DNA of 64,000 bases from Candidatus Bathyarchaeota archaeon (lineage in GTDB: Archaea; Thermoproteota; Bathyarchaeia; Bathyarchaeales; DTEX01). Below the pieces are notes generated by a model that worked only from the letters and a program-made list of their open reading frames with translations, did not search any database and was not told the origin of the DNA. The position numbers and the translations under genes are program-made. The DNA lies in NCBI GenBank assembly GCA_018396635.1, contig JAGTQE010000001.1, positions 1-64,000 on the forward strand, written 5' to 3'. Shown here piece by piece: positions 34,060 through 43,533 of the stretch. The first letter of the stretch is position 1. Each line of letters opens with the position of its first letter.

Positions 34060-34938
34060 CTATTTCACTCTTGAAATAACATACTTAATAATCTCCTCTG
34101 CTATATTAACACTTGTCACTTCTTGTAGTCCCCTCCAACCGGGCTGGCTATTAACCTCAACTATGAGCGGCCCCCTTTCGCTTTCCAATATGTCGACGCC
34201 GCTAAGTTCGCAGCCAACTGCCTTCGCAGCCTTTATCGCTAGATCCTCAATCTCTCTTGTTGGCTTATAGGGTGCGGGTTTAGCTCCCAAACTTATATTA
34301 GTTTTCCATAGATCTGATATGCGGAGCATGGCGGATAGAACCCTTTCACCTAAAACAAGCACTCTTAAATCATAGTTCTTGTGGGGAACATACTCCTGAA
34401 CATATATGACTTGGTGATGGAACTCAAGCGCCCTGAATATTCTATCCGCAACATCAGGATCCGATACCCTCGTCGACCCTATTCCACGTGAGCCAAATAT
34501 CGGCTTAATAACAACATCCCCTCCAAGATCATGAAAAGCCTTAAGAGCCTCTCTAGCGTTCTCCGCGATGACCGTTTTAGGCACAGGAAGACCAGCCTCC
34601 TCAAGAAGGGATAGAGCATAATATTTGTCAACTGAGCGTTCGATTGCATGTGGAGGGTTCAGTATGTAAAGACCCAGCCTCTTAAGCCTATGTAAGAGAT
34701 CCATTCGAAATATTATTTCTTCGAGTGAGCCGCGTCCAATGGGACGGACTATTATGGCTTTAAGATCCCTCAAAACGTCAATATCGCCGACAGATATCTC
34801 TGGCTTAAACCCAACCCTCGCCACCAGCCTAGAAAAGCTGAAACAGACTGGTTGAAATCCACACTTAATCGCAGCGCTCTTTAGCTGCATTGAGCACCAG
34901 GAACTTTCATTTCTAGTTAAAATCCCTATCTTCCTCAT
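34060..34938 (-). CDS. RimK-type ATP-grasp ligase, MptN-like (tetrahydromethanopterin:L-glutamate ligase candidate)
   Basis: A 292-residue ATP-grasp enzyme with NPPHAIERSVDKYYALSLLEEAG, VVIKPIFGSRGIG, VIYVQEYVP and the metal site GPLIVEVNSQPGWRGLQ. The EVNSQPGWRGLQ ending resembles MptN/RimK rather than LysX (compare EVNSTPEFKGL at 9.8 kb). MptN adds glutamate to tetrahydromethanopterin. Neighbouring cofE and the presence of mtrH support a pterin or F420 role, but a RimK-like peptide ligase cannot be excluded. It is co-directional with the MobA-like gene. Confidence 0.75.
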   Translation of the reverse strand: MRKIGILTRNESSWCSMQLKSAAIKCGFQPVCFSFSRLVARVGFKPEISVGDIDVLRDLKAIIVRPIGRGSLEEIIFRMDLLHRLKRLGLYILNPPHAIERSVDKYYALSLLEEAGLPVPKTVIAENAREALKAFHDLGGDVVIKPIFGSRGIGSTRVSDPDVADRIFRALEFHHQVIYVQEYVPHKNYDLRVLVLGERVLSAMLRISDLWKTNISLGAKPAPYKPTREIEDLAIKAAKAVGCELSGVDILESERGPLIVEVNSQPGWRGLQEVTSVNIAEEIIKYVISRVK

Positions 34939-35039
34939 AGTCTCTCTTAAACTATTTTATGGTTTTTATCCTTAATTTGCCTAGCTCCAATTTCATCGGA
35001 CTAAAATTATTTAAGATAGCCAACTCGTTATTGTGTTTT

Positions 35040-36149
35040 ATGATGGCATTGAGAAAACCATCTTTATCGTTTAGAGAGAATTATTTGAGGAGCGTTGAAT
35101 TTAAGAACCCGGAGTATGTGCCATGCCGAATATTTGTCACACCACTCGTTTGGCTTATGTATGAGAAGGAGCTTGAAAAGCTACGTAAGAGATATGAGCT
35201 TATTCTTTGTCCTCCCACAATCTCTTCCTACTTGATGGAGGCAATGAAGCGTAGAAAACCCTACGATGCTGCAAAGATCTTTATTCCAAGGGCGAATCGC
35301 ACTCTCATAGACCCCTTCGGATGCATATGGAGTTTTAATATAGAGAGTTATCAGGGTCAGGTTATAGGACATCCGCTTGAAAAATGGGAAAATTTAAAGG
35401 ACTATAGTTTCCCAGATCCTGACGAAGGTTTACCTGCCGAGGGTTCGGATAAAGTTATTCCTTGGAGCAGAATCTCTGAGGATATTGAGAAGATGAGGGC
35501 GGAGGGCAGTTTAGTAAGAGTATCGTTGATGCACGGTCTATTCTTTCAAAGACTATACTATCTACGTGGCTTCACAAATTTAATGAGGGATTTTATACAA
35601 CGCCCACCACAGCTATATGATTTAATTGAGAGTTTAACCGAGTACATTCTGGAACTAGTTAATAGGCTGTTAAAATGCGGCCGAATAGATGTGGTATATA
35701 TTGGGGATGATTTGGGAACGCAAACAAGGATGCCCATAAGCCCAAGCATATTTAGAGAATTCATTTACCCAAGCTACCGCAAAATCTTTGGGCGAATAAG
35801 GGAAAGCGGGGTTCATGTCTATTTCCACTCGGACGGTCATATAATTGAAGTTGTAGACCAAATAATTGATGCAGGGGTCAGCATATTAAATCTTCAGGAT
35901 AAAGTAAACGGCTTAGAGAACATAAAATCTTTATGCAAAGGTAAAGTATGCATCGATGTAGATGTTGACAGACAGCATCTCGTGCCATTTGGGAAGCCTG
36001 AGGAGATTAAACTTCACATTAAGAGGATTATCGAGGAGCTATCCCTAAAGAAGGGGGGATTAATGATCGAAGCTGAGGTCCATCCGCCAACACCGCCAGC
36101 CAACATAAAGGCTCTCGCCGAATCAATGGAGGAAAATATGTGGTTATAA
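35040..36149 (+). CDS. UroD-superfamily protein, probable corrinoid/CoM-type methyltransferase
   Basis: A 369-residue TIM-barrel protein related to uroporphyrinogen decarboxylase and MtaA/MtbA. It has DVVYIGDDLGTQTRMPISP and the zinc-type HVYFHSDGHIIEVVDQIIDAGV region near residue 260. I chose ATG 35040 because the track's upstream 27 codons carry the TATA-like AAAATTATTTAAG about 30 bases before this ATG, so the longer start would not be transcribed. Related UroD-type genes are at 48.3 and 49.4 kb. No heme-pathway genes are nearby, which favours methyl transfer. Confidence 0.8.
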   Translation: MMALRKPSLSFRENYLRSVEFKNPEYVPCRIFVTPLVWLMYEKELEKLRKRYELILCPPTISSYLMEAMKRRKPYDAAKIFIPRANRTLIDPFGCIWSFNIESYQGQVIGHPLEKWENLKDYSFPDPDEGLPAEGSDKVIPWSRISEDIEKMRAEGSLVRVSLMHGLFFQRLYYLRGFTNLMRDFIQRPPQLYDLIESLTEYILELVNRLLKCGRIDVVYIGDDLGTQTRMPISPSIFREFIYPSYRKIFGRIRESGVHVYFHSDGHIIEVVDQIIDAGVSILNLQDKVNGLENIKSLCKGKVCIDVDVDRQHLVPFGKPEEIKLHIKRIIEELSLKKGGLMIEAEVHPPTPPANIKALAESMEENMWL

Positions 36150-36175
36150 TTTTGCGGTCCGAGCTTAACATTCTC

Positions 36176-37126
36176 TTAGCTAAAAACTAGAACTCCCTTA
36201 ATGTAGTCTAGTGGCTTTCTCGAAGCTAATTCAAAGGCTTCCTGAGCCTTCGTATATGGAAAGATGTGGGTTATTAGAGGTCTCTGGTCAACAACTCCCC
36301 TCTTAAGAAGGTTCACAGCATCAAAGAAGTCCTTGTTGAAGTTATTTGAGAATGATGGGGAAGTATTCAGAATTGTTAACCCTTTTACATGCCATTCTTC
36401 GGTTGGAACTTTCTCATCGACCACATGCCTCCCGAAAATTACAAGCCTCCCGCCTCTCCGGACAATTTCTGTCGCTAAATAGATTGTTCCGGGAGCGCCT
36501 GATGCCTCAATGACTATGTCAGCTTCTCCACCCAATATCTCGCGTGTCTCCTTTGCTACATCACTCTTCAACGGGTTAAGTGTGTATCTAGCCCCAAATC
36601 TCCTAGCTAAATCTAGACATTTATCCCTGATATCAATTGCAATAAGCTCGCCCACAATATCTTTTGGAATAAGCTGAATTAATAACAGACCCATGTAACC
36701 GCAGCCTATAATACAGACTTTATCTCCTATTTGAATGTTAGATCCCTTTATTCCTGTTACGGCGCATGCCAGTGGCTCAGAGATCCAATAGATGAGATCT
36801 CTTTCGGGAACTTCTTCAGGTATTTTTGCAACATTCCATTTATTCGTCTTATAGTATTCTGCGAATGCTGGCCCGCCAAGCGTTGTAACCCTATCTCCAG
36901 GCCCGACTTCTTTAACTCCATCACCCACTTGGACGACGATTCCTACGCCCTCATGCCCCATAATCTTTCCTCCAGGAAGCTTCCCTTGAAAGACGTAAAC
37001 TTCACCCATGCAAATGCCGCAGGCTTTAGTCTTGACTAAAACTTCATCTCTCCCAGGTTTAGGTACGTCTGTCTCAACTATTCTGGCATTATTCTCCTCT
37101 AAAAGTATACCTCTCATCTTCACCAT
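36176..37126 (-). CDS. Zinc-type medium-chain alcohol/polyol dehydrogenase
   Basis: An MDR-family NAD(P) dehydrogenase. The catalytic zinc ligands are present (ACGICMGEVYV, MGHEGVGIV) and the Rossmann motif is IIGCGYMGLLLIQL. The usual structural-zinc loop with four cysteines is absent, which explains the short length of 316 residues. Substrate is unknown. The gene converges with the UroD gene and is divergent from the DUF72 gene. Confidence 0.86.
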   Translation of the reverse strand: MVKMRGILLEENNARIVETDVPKPGRDEVLVKTKACGICMGEVYVFQGKLPGGKIMGHEGVGIVVQVGDGVKEVGPGDRVTTLGGPAFAEYYKTNKWNVAKIPEEVPERDLIYWISEPLACAVTGIKGSNIQIGDKVCIIGCGYMGLLLIQLIPKDIVGELIAIDIRDKCLDLARRFGARYTLNPLKSDVAKETREILGGEADIVIEASGAPGTIYLATEIVRRGGRLVIFGRHVVDEKVPTEEWHVKGLTILNTSPSFSNNFNKDFFDAVNLLKRGVVDQRPLITHIFPYTKAQEAFELASRKPLDYIKGVLVFS

Positions 37127-37195
37127 AATATTCCCACAGGAAATTCTTAAAGGATATGTGGCTTTAATTTTTTGTTTATTTATAGGTGATTTTAG

Positions 37196-37894
37196 TTGGA
37201 GGTCTACGTTGGAACTTCGGGATGGATGTATGACTGGAATACTGGAGGAAGCTTAGACTGGTATGTTAGGAATTCTGGCTTAAATGCTATTGAGCTAAAT
37301 GCCAGCTTTTACAGGTTCCCTATGCCAAGCGCTATAAAGTCTTGGAGAGTCAAAGGCGAAAGTTTGAGATGGACTGTTAAAGTCAATAGATTGGTAACAC
37401 ATGTATTCAAGTTTAATGAGAGAGGATTTGAAGCATGGCAAAGGTTTAGAGAATTATTTAAGCCAATGGAGCATCTAATAGATTTTTATCTCTTCCAGCT
37501 TCCACCTTCAATTAAAGCATCATACTCCCAGAAAATAGAGAACTTTTTCATTAAAGCAGAAATTGGGCAGAAGTTTGCCTTAGAAGCAAGAAACCTTTCA
37601 TGGTTCAATGAGGATGTTGTTAAATGGGCTTCAAGGTTAGGCATAACTTTAGTTAGCGTTGATTCTCCAGAGCTTCCACGCGATATCTTTAATGTAAATG
37701 GCATAGTGTATTTGAGGATGCATGGAAGATTGGCATGGTATTCTCATAATTATGCAGATGAGGAGCTTGAGGATGTTAAAGAAAAGGTGCTAAGCGCCAG
37801 TCCTAAAAAGGTTTACATATTCTTTAATAATGACACAAACATGCTGAATAACGCCCAAAGGATGCTTAGAAAATTTATGTTTCTGGATGCTTAA
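37196..37894 (+). CDS. DUF72 family protein (YecE-like)
   Basis: A TIM-barrel-like protein with the DUF72 signature VYVGTSGWMYDWN at the N-terminus, LNAIELNASFYRFP near residue 30 and YLRMHGR...WYSHNY near residue 168. Family function is unknown. The start is TTG 37196, giving 232 residues, normal for DUF72. It converges with the methylthiotransferase gene with 5 bases between. Confidence 0.87.
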   Translation: MEVYVGTSGWMYDWNTGGSLDWYVRNSGLNAIELNASFYRFPMPSAIKSWRVKGESLRWTVKVNRLVTHVFKFNERGFEAWQRFRELFKPMEHLIDFYLFQLPPSIKASYSQKIENFFIKAEIGQKFALEARNLSWFNEDVVKWASRLGITLVSVDSPELPRDIFNVNGIVYLRMHGRLAWYSHNYADEELEDVKEKVLSASPKKVYIFFNNDTNMLNNAQRMLRKFMFLDA

Positions 37895-37899
37895 GGCTT

Positions 37900-39252
37900 C
37901 TACTCAACCCTCTTTATTTCAGCCTCTAAATAATTTGTGTGTGCTTCGATTATTCTAACATTTACAAACCTTCCAAGTAGGTTCATCCGAGTTTTAATGA
38001 CTATCGGCTTATATGCGTAATTTCTTCCAATCCATGAATCGCCAAAACCTCTCTCATCCACAAGCACCTCGCCCTCCCACCCCAGCCACATTCTATTTCG
38101 CTTTAGGGAAATATTGTTTGCCACTTCAGTCATCACACGGCTTCTATAAGCTATTTCCTTACTATCGACTTGCTTCATTGAAGCAGCCGGCGTCCTCGGT
38201 CTCGGAAAGAACTTAGATATGTTGATAACGTCCGGCTCAACTTCCCTTACTAAGTTTAAAGTCTTTTCAAATGCTTCTCTACTCTCTCCAGGAAAACCAC
38301 ATATTACATCTGTTGCAACAGTGATCTCTGGGATCTCGTCCCTGAAAGTTTTAACTATAGCCTTAAATTCTTCAACCGTATATTTTCGGTTCATCATCTT
38401 TAAGACTCCATCATCTCCGCTCTGAACTGGTATATGAAGAAACTTGAATATCCGCCCGTCTTTATATACGGCTATTAGGTCGGGTAGCATTTTTATAGCA
38501 TGATTTGGATTCATCATACCAACCCTTATGAAGAATTTACCGCTAATGGAGCAGCAATCCTTAAGCAGCTCCACGAGATTCGTACCAATATCTAATCCAT
38601 AGGCTCCATTATCCTGAGATGTCAGCCATATCTCTCTAACGCCCTCAGAGATAGCTTTCCTAAACCTTTCAATTATAAGATCCTTTGGATATGAGAAGAG
38701 CGATCCACGTGCAAACCTTACACAACAGAATGAACATGCTCCCAGACATCCTTCAGCTATTGGGATTATTTCAATTGCCCGGTTAACTCTCATCTTCGGA
38801 TGCTTAAGCTTGATGGGCGGCTTCTCTGAGAAAAAAATTTTCTTCCGCTCATTCCTCTCCGCTGCCTCTAGCGCCAAACCAATCTTATCGACGCTGTATG
38901 GATCTAGTATTGCTGAAATATTTGGAGAAGCCCTCATTACAGCGTCAAGGTTTATTTTAGGTAGACAACCAGCTACTATGATAGGCTTATTTAATCTGCT
39001 TAGCGCTCGTAACCTATTTAGTATGCGGTCTTCAGTGGGCTTCTTGACTCCGCATGTATTCACTAAAATTATGTTAGCTTCTTCAGGTTTACTGATCACG
39101 CCATAGCCTAAGCGAAGAATGTCCGCAAGCATTATTTCAAGATCAGCCTTATTAGCTGCACAACCATAATTCTCGACATAAACGGTCTTCCCTAAACTAA
39201 AACCACTATCCTCAATACTCAATATATTAAATGTCTCCACCTCGCCATACAT
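37900..39252 (-). CDS. tRNA t6A37 methylthiotransferase, archaeal/eukaryotic e-MtaB type
   Basis: A radical SAM enzyme that adds a methylthio group to t6A at position 37 of tRNA. The N-terminal UPF0004 domain has ENYGCAANKADLEIM and VNTCGVKKPTEDRIL. The radical SAM cluster CLGACSFCCVRFARG lies near residue 178, and the C-terminal 60 residues form a TRAM domain. The 450-residue length is normal. The exact start is uncertain: a TATA-like TTTAATATATTG lies inside the first 15 codons, so a later start is possible. Confidence 0.9.
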   Translation of the reverse strand: MYGEVETFNILSIEDSGFSLGKTVYVENYGCAANKADLEIMLADILRLGYGVISKPEEANIILVNTCGVKKPTEDRILNRLRALSRLNKPIIVAGCLPKINLDAVMRASPNISAILDPYSVDKIGLALEAAERNERKKIFFSEKPPIKLKHPKMRVNRAIEIIPIAEGCLGACSFCCVRFARGSLFSYPKDLIIERFRKAISEGVREIWLTSQDNGAYGLDIGTNLVELLKDCCSISGKFFIRVGMMNPNHAIKMLPDLIAVYKDGRIFKFLHIPVQSGDDGVLKMMNRKYTVEEFKAIVKTFRDEIPEITVATDVICGFPGESREAFEKTLNLVREVEPDVINISKFFPRPRTPAASMKQVDSKEIAYRSRVMTEVANNISLKRNRMWLGWEGEVLVDERGFGDSWIGRNYAYKPIVIKTRMNLLGRFVNVRIIEAHTNYLEAEIKRVE

Positions 39253-39325
39253 GGGTAGATCAAGTTAAAAACTAAAATCATCCTAAATAAATTTGCATCT
39301 CATTGAAGGTTCTTTATGGAGGAAT

Positions 39326-39336
39326 CTAAATATTAA
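39326..39336 (+). promoter_or_regulatory. TATA-like box of the polymerase gene
   Basis: CTAAATATTAA centred about 28 bases before ATG 39359. The spacing implies a leaderless or nearly leaderless transcript, and no Shine-Dalgarno sequence is visible. Confidence 0.5.
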
Positions 39337-39358
39337 TTTCTGGTACAACTAATTATTT

Positions 39359-41770
39359 ATGGTGAAGCCCGTGACCAAGTGCCGCTTCTGGCTATTAGAT
39401 GTAAATTATGAAGTGAAAGATCATCAGCCTGAGATCTGGCTTTGGGGTATTGACGAGCAAGGAAGAAGGATCTTAGTAATAGATAGAGGGTTTCCAGCAT
39501 ATTTTTACGTTTTGCCTGAATCTGGCGAAGATGTTGTAAGAGTAGCTGAGCGAATAAAGGCGGCTAAGACAATTCTACCATTTTTCCTCAACCTCGAAGT
39601 TGTTGATCGCCGGTTTTTCGGGAAGCCTATCAAAGCCATAAGAGTTTATTTTCAAGATCCAGAATTGATTCCAGAATATGTAAAAAATATTTCCAAGATT
39701 AAGGGTGTTGAGAGCTGCCTAGAGGATGATATAAGGTATTCAATGCGCTACCTTATAGACAATGAGATTGTTCCCTGCGGCTGGCATGAAGTTGAGGCAG
39801 AGGAGATCCCTAATACTATGGGCATTCAGGCTGAGAAAATCTTTTTAGCAGCGTCCAGACCCAAGCATCTTCCAGAGATAATAAAGACGCCTGATTTAAG
39901 GATAATGAGTTTCTCAATAGTATCCTATAGTAAGAAGGGTTCTCCGAAGCCTGAAAAGAACCCAGTAATAATAATTTCTATAGCGACGAATACTGGTGAA
40001 GAGAAGCAGTTTGTTGCCGAATCATCAAATGATGATAGTGGGATAATTGGCGATTTCATTAAATATGTGAGGGATTTTGACCCAGACATAATTGTTGGTT
40101 TTGAAAGCAATCGGAAGGATATACCATATCTAATAGCTAGGGCGAAAAAGAACGGTTTAACCCTAAAGATAGATAGGGCTAATACCGAGCCGCATACGAG
40201 CACTTATGGTCACATGTCTATAACCGGTAGAGCAAATGTAGATATATTTGATTATGTAGACGAGTTCCCGGAGGTTAAGGTGAAGACTTTAGAAAATATA
40301 TCTGATTATCTAGGCGTCATGAGGATTAGCGAAAGAACTGTGATCGAGGATTTCGAAGTCGCCCAATACTGGGAAGATGAGAATAAAAGGCCGCTACTCT
40401 TAAAGTTTTCGATGGAAAATGCCAAATGCCTAATGGGGATAATGGAACGCATAATTGACTTCGCCATTCAGCTCTCAAGTCTCGTTGGCCTACCCCTAGA
40501 TCACGTTGGCACTGCAGCGGTAGGCTTTAGGGTGGAATGGTTCTTGATACGTCACGCTTATCATATAGGCGAATTGATTCCGAAGAGGGTTGAAAGACCA
40601 TATATTCCCTATGCTGGCGCAATAGTTCTAGAGCCTAAACCCGGAATCCATGAGAATATTGCAGTCTTAGATTTTAAGTCTATGTATCCTAGTATAATGA
40701 TAGCTTTTAACGTTTCGCCCGACACTTACGTGTCTCCCGGAGAACCCGAACCACCCGCAGGGGTTTATGTGGCACCGGAAGTTAACCATAAATTTAGAAA
40801 AGAGCCACATGGCTTCTATCGCGAAGTTCTATTGAAACTTATTGAGGCTAGGGATCAGATTAGAGAAGACCTTAAGAAAATCAATCCGAAGAGTCCTGAG
40901 TATAAGATACTTGATGCAAGACAAAAGGCAATTAAAGTGATCGCAAACGCAACCTATGGTTATGCTGGCTGGATAGGTGCAAGATGGTATCTTAAGCCAG
41001 TTGCCGAGGCGGTCACAGCCTGGGGCAGACACACCATTATGAGTACAATAAAGATGGCAAAGAGCCTTGGACTGGATGTAGTCTATGGCGACACTGATAG
41101 CATATTTGTGAAAAATGATCTTGAGAAGATTGATAAATTATCTAAGATGGTTCAGGAGAATCTAGGCTTAGAAATTAAGCCCGATAAAATATATGTACGC
41201 ATACTCTTTACTGAGGCAAAGAAACGCTACTGTGGACTAATGCCAGACGGTAGGCTCGATATGGTTGGTTTGGAGGTTGTTAGAGGGGATTGGGCTAATG
41301 TTGCCAAAGAGATACAAGAGAAGGTTCTGGAAATAATATTGAAGGAGCAGTCAATCAAGAGGGCTACGGAATATGTGCGCAACTACATAACGAGTTTGAG
41401 GGAGAAGAAGATTCCATTTAAAGATTTGATAATATGGAAGACTTTAACAAAGCCTATTGATGAGTATGAAGTCAAAACCCCGCATGTTGAGGCAGCTAAA
41501 CTGCTCCTGAAAGAGGGCTGGACGCTGGATGTCGGTGATAAAGTTGGCTTCGTTATAACGCTAGGCTCGGGTAAACTTTATGAGCGGGCCAAGCCATATA
41601 TCTTGGCTTCATACGACGACATCGACATCGAATACTATGTAACCAACCAAGTTATTCCGGCGGCGCTAAGAATATTGGCGCTCTTTAACGTTAAGGAAAG
41701 CGATTTATTGCCATCGAAAGCATTTAAATCACAGACTCTCTTCGATTTTCTGGGAAAAAGTAGAGCATAG
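39359..41770 (+). CDS. Family B DNA polymerase with degenerate exonuclease active site
   Basis: The 803-residue protein has all polymerase motifs: motif A DFKSMYPSIMIAFN, motif B RQKAIKVIANATYGY and motif C YGDTDSIFV. The 3'-5' exonuclease domain is altered. Exo I, normally FDIE, reads FSIV (residues 185-188), losing both metal-binding acids. Exo II keeps its aspartate (D254 in NRKDIPYL). In Exo III the expected aspartate is N354 (MENAKCL). The flanking sequence, such as PKPEKNPVIIISIA, aligns normally, so this is point substitution rather than domain loss. DNA synthesis should work; proofreading should not. It is divergent from the methylthiotransferase gene. Confidence 0.93.
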   Translation: MVKPVTKCRFWLLDVNYEVKDHQPEIWLWGIDEQGRRILVIDRGFPAYFYVLPESGEDVVRVAERIKAAKTILPFFLNLEVVDRRFFGKPIKAIRVYFQDPELIPEYVKNISKIKGVESCLEDDIRYSMRYLIDNEIVPCGWHEVEAEEIPNTMGIQAEKIFLAASRPKHLPEIIKTPDLRIMSFSIVSYSKKGSPKPEKNPVIIISIATNTGEEKQFVAESSNDDSGIIGDFIKYVRDFDPDIIVGFESNRKDIPYLIARAKKNGLTLKIDRANTEPHTSTYGHMSITGRANVDIFDYVDEFPEVKVKTLENISDYLGVMRISERTVIEDFEVAQYWEDENKRPLLLKFSMENAKCLMGIMERIIDFAIQLSSLVGLPLDHVGTAAVGFRVEWFLIRHAYHIGELIPKRVERPYIPYAGAIVLEPKPGIHENIAVLDFKSMYPSIMIAFNVSPDTYVSPGEPEPPAGVYVAPEVNHKFRKEPHGFYREVLLKLIEARDQIREDLKKINPKSPEYKILDARQKAIKVIANATYGYAGWIGARWYLKPVAEAVTAWGRHTIMSTIKMAKSLGLDVVYGDTDSIFVKNDLEKIDKLSKMVQENLGLEIKPDKIYVRILFTEAKKRYCGLMPDGRLDMVGLEVVRGDWANVAKEIQEKVLEIILKEQSIKRATEYVRNYITSLREKKIPFKDLIIWKTLTKPIDEYEVKTPHVEAAKLLLKEGWTLDVGDKVGFVITLGSGKLYERAKPYILASYDDIDIEYYVTNQVIPAALRILALFNVKESDLLPSKAFKSQTLFDFLGKSRA

Positions 41771-41784
41771 AAAACGCAACATTA

Positions 41785-42924
41785 TCAGTCAAGTATATCG
41801 TCAAAGGTAAGTAGATTTACGCCCAGAGGCTGCTTAACGATCTCAGAGATACGCGCTGCTATGAGATATTTAATATTCTTGTCGCTTGCTATGTCAACAA
41901 GTCTTTGAGTTATTATCCCATCGAAAACTACCGTATTAACTCCCTCAATCTCCTTTAGTTTATCGGCGAGCTCGCTTACTGGGAGCCGCCCTATCTGCTC
42001 CATTTTCTCATTAAATAGCACGGCCTCAAAAGTTCCTCTTAAACTCTCAGCGACTTCAACAATCTCTTTAGGTACTAGCACCTTTTTTCTCTTCTTCCTC
42101 CGCTCAATTATCTCCCCAACAGGAACTTTATTCTGTAGGGCTACCTCAATCTCCCTTGCAGTTAAATCCTCAACCTCCTTACCCTTAGGAGCCCTGGCCA
42201 CATACTTTATATTTGCAACCTGCAGCAATTCTTTGAGGATTAAGTCGCCACCATGATCTCCATCGAGAAAGGCTGTTGCTTCCTTCTCCCTAGTTAACTT
42301 AATGATTGTTTCCGGTATCTTCACACCCTCTAAGGCTATAACGTTGTATATTCCATGCTTCACAAGATTTATTACATCAGCTCTCCCCTCAACAATTATT
42401 ATTTCCTTAGCTGAGTCGACTTCCGGGCCAGCTGGAAGCTTTTCAGGCCCATATTCTCTTATCTTCGGAGCCCTTAGTATTTCCGCAACCTCTCGAAATA
42501 TTTCTTCTGTCTCAGGCACCATCTCCAGACTCCATTTATGCAGTATCTCTTTTGCTCTCTCAATTATTGCTTTACGCTTAGTTTCTCTAACATCTTCAAT
42601 TCTTTCTAATAAGATATGGGCCGCGAATGGCCCAACCCTATCTATGCTCTCGATGCTCGCAGCGATGATAGCCGTTGAAACCTTATCTAGGCTTGTGGGT
42701 ATGATTATTGTTCCCATTGTTTTATTATCCTTTTGAGACGTGATTTCCACCTCTATCCTACCGATCCTTCCACTCTTCTGAAGTTCTCTTAAGTCGAGTT
42801 CAGCTCCAAAAAGCCCCTCGGTCTGCCCGAAGACTGCGCCGATAACATCAGGTTTCTCAACTAACCCATCAACCTCAAATTTAGCACGAATCACATATTT
42901 TATTGCAGGTAATGAGGAAGTCAT
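41785..42924 (-). CDS. dnaG: Archaeal DnaG-type primase
   Basis: An archaeal DnaG, linked to primer synthesis and to the RNA exosome. The central Toprim domain shows IIVEGRADVINLVKHG near residue 170 and AFLDGDHGGDLILKEL near residue 215. I chose ATG 42924 (MTSSLPAIKY) because GAGGT lies 8 bases upstream; the track start 42939 is TTG within that sequence. Length is 379 residues. It is tail-to-tail with the polymerase gene, 14 bases apart, and followed upstream by a second, small Toprim gene. Confidence 0.93.
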   Translation of the reverse strand: MTSSLPAIKYVIRAKFEVDGLVEKPDVIGAVFGQTEGLFGAELDLRELQKSGRIGRIEVEITSQKDNKTMGTIIIPTSLDKVSTAIIAASIESIDRVGPFAAHILLERIEDVRETKRKAIIERAKEILHKWSLEMVPETEEIFREVAEILRAPKIREYGPEKLPAGPEVDSAKEIIIVEGRADVINLVKHGIYNVIALEGVKIPETIIKLTREKEATAFLDGDHGGDLILKELLQVANIKYVARAPKGKEVEDLTAREIEVALQNKVPVGEIIERRKKRKKVLVPKEIVEVAESLRGTFEAVLFNEKMEQIGRLPVSELADKLKEIEGVNTVVFDGIITQRLVDIASDKNIKYLIAARISEIVKQPLGVNLLTFDDILD

Positions 42925-43069
42925 AACATTCAACCTCAAATCTACACAAATATTTTAGAGTCAAGTTGCTTAATTTAGCTTTGGCTCACCACTTAACAGT
43001 CAATTACTAAGAATATTATTGTTTCAAACATATATTCTTAGCTTTGCTTTAATCTTAAAAATTTTAAGC

Positions 43070-43501
43070 TTAATTCAAGAGGTTAATAGTCTCATTGCCT
43101 TCAACTTTCCTCTTCAATGTCCTAATATATGCGGCTAAACCCTCAATGTCTTTAACATCATTGTTGAGTATGCTATAAATTTCCTTCCAAAAACTTATAT
43201 CCACCTTGATTCTCGCCGCCTCAAGGGATTCTACTAGACGTTTGGTGAGCTCCTTACCCCGCCTATCAAAATCCATAAGTAGTATGATCTCTTTGCTTCC
43301 AGTGGAAATTATCTCATCTATAATGTCTGGAACGCTCTTACCAGACGATTTTACGGCTACGATATTACACGCAATTCCCATATCTCTGAGGGCCTTTATA
43401 TCCTTTTCACCCTCAACGACAAGCAGCGCATCTACGGAGATCTCGCTCTTCAGCCTCTCAATCACGTAGCTAATTTTCTCAAGCTTTCGCTCAAGACCCA
43501 A
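43070..43501 (-). CDS. Small Toprim-domain protein (UPF0292-like)
   Basis: A 143-residue protein consisting mostly of one Toprim domain: LLVVEGEKDIKALRDMGI near residue 26 and IILLMDFDRRGKELTKRL near residue 72. This is the UPF0292 type, common in archaea. It may act with nucleic acids, but no function is established. It lies between dnaG and the CofE-like gene on the same strand, with a 32-base gap to the latter. Confidence 0.83.
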   Translation of the reverse strand: MGLERKLEKISYVIERLKSEISVDALLVVEGEKDIKALRDMGIACNIVAVKSSGKSVPDIIDEIISTGSKEIILLMDFDRRGKELTKRLVESLEAARIKVDISFWKEIYSILNNDVKDIEGLAAYIRTLKRKVEGNETINLLN

Positions 43502-43533
43502 TCTTCATCTCTCCTTTAAGAGGCGGTGTAGGG

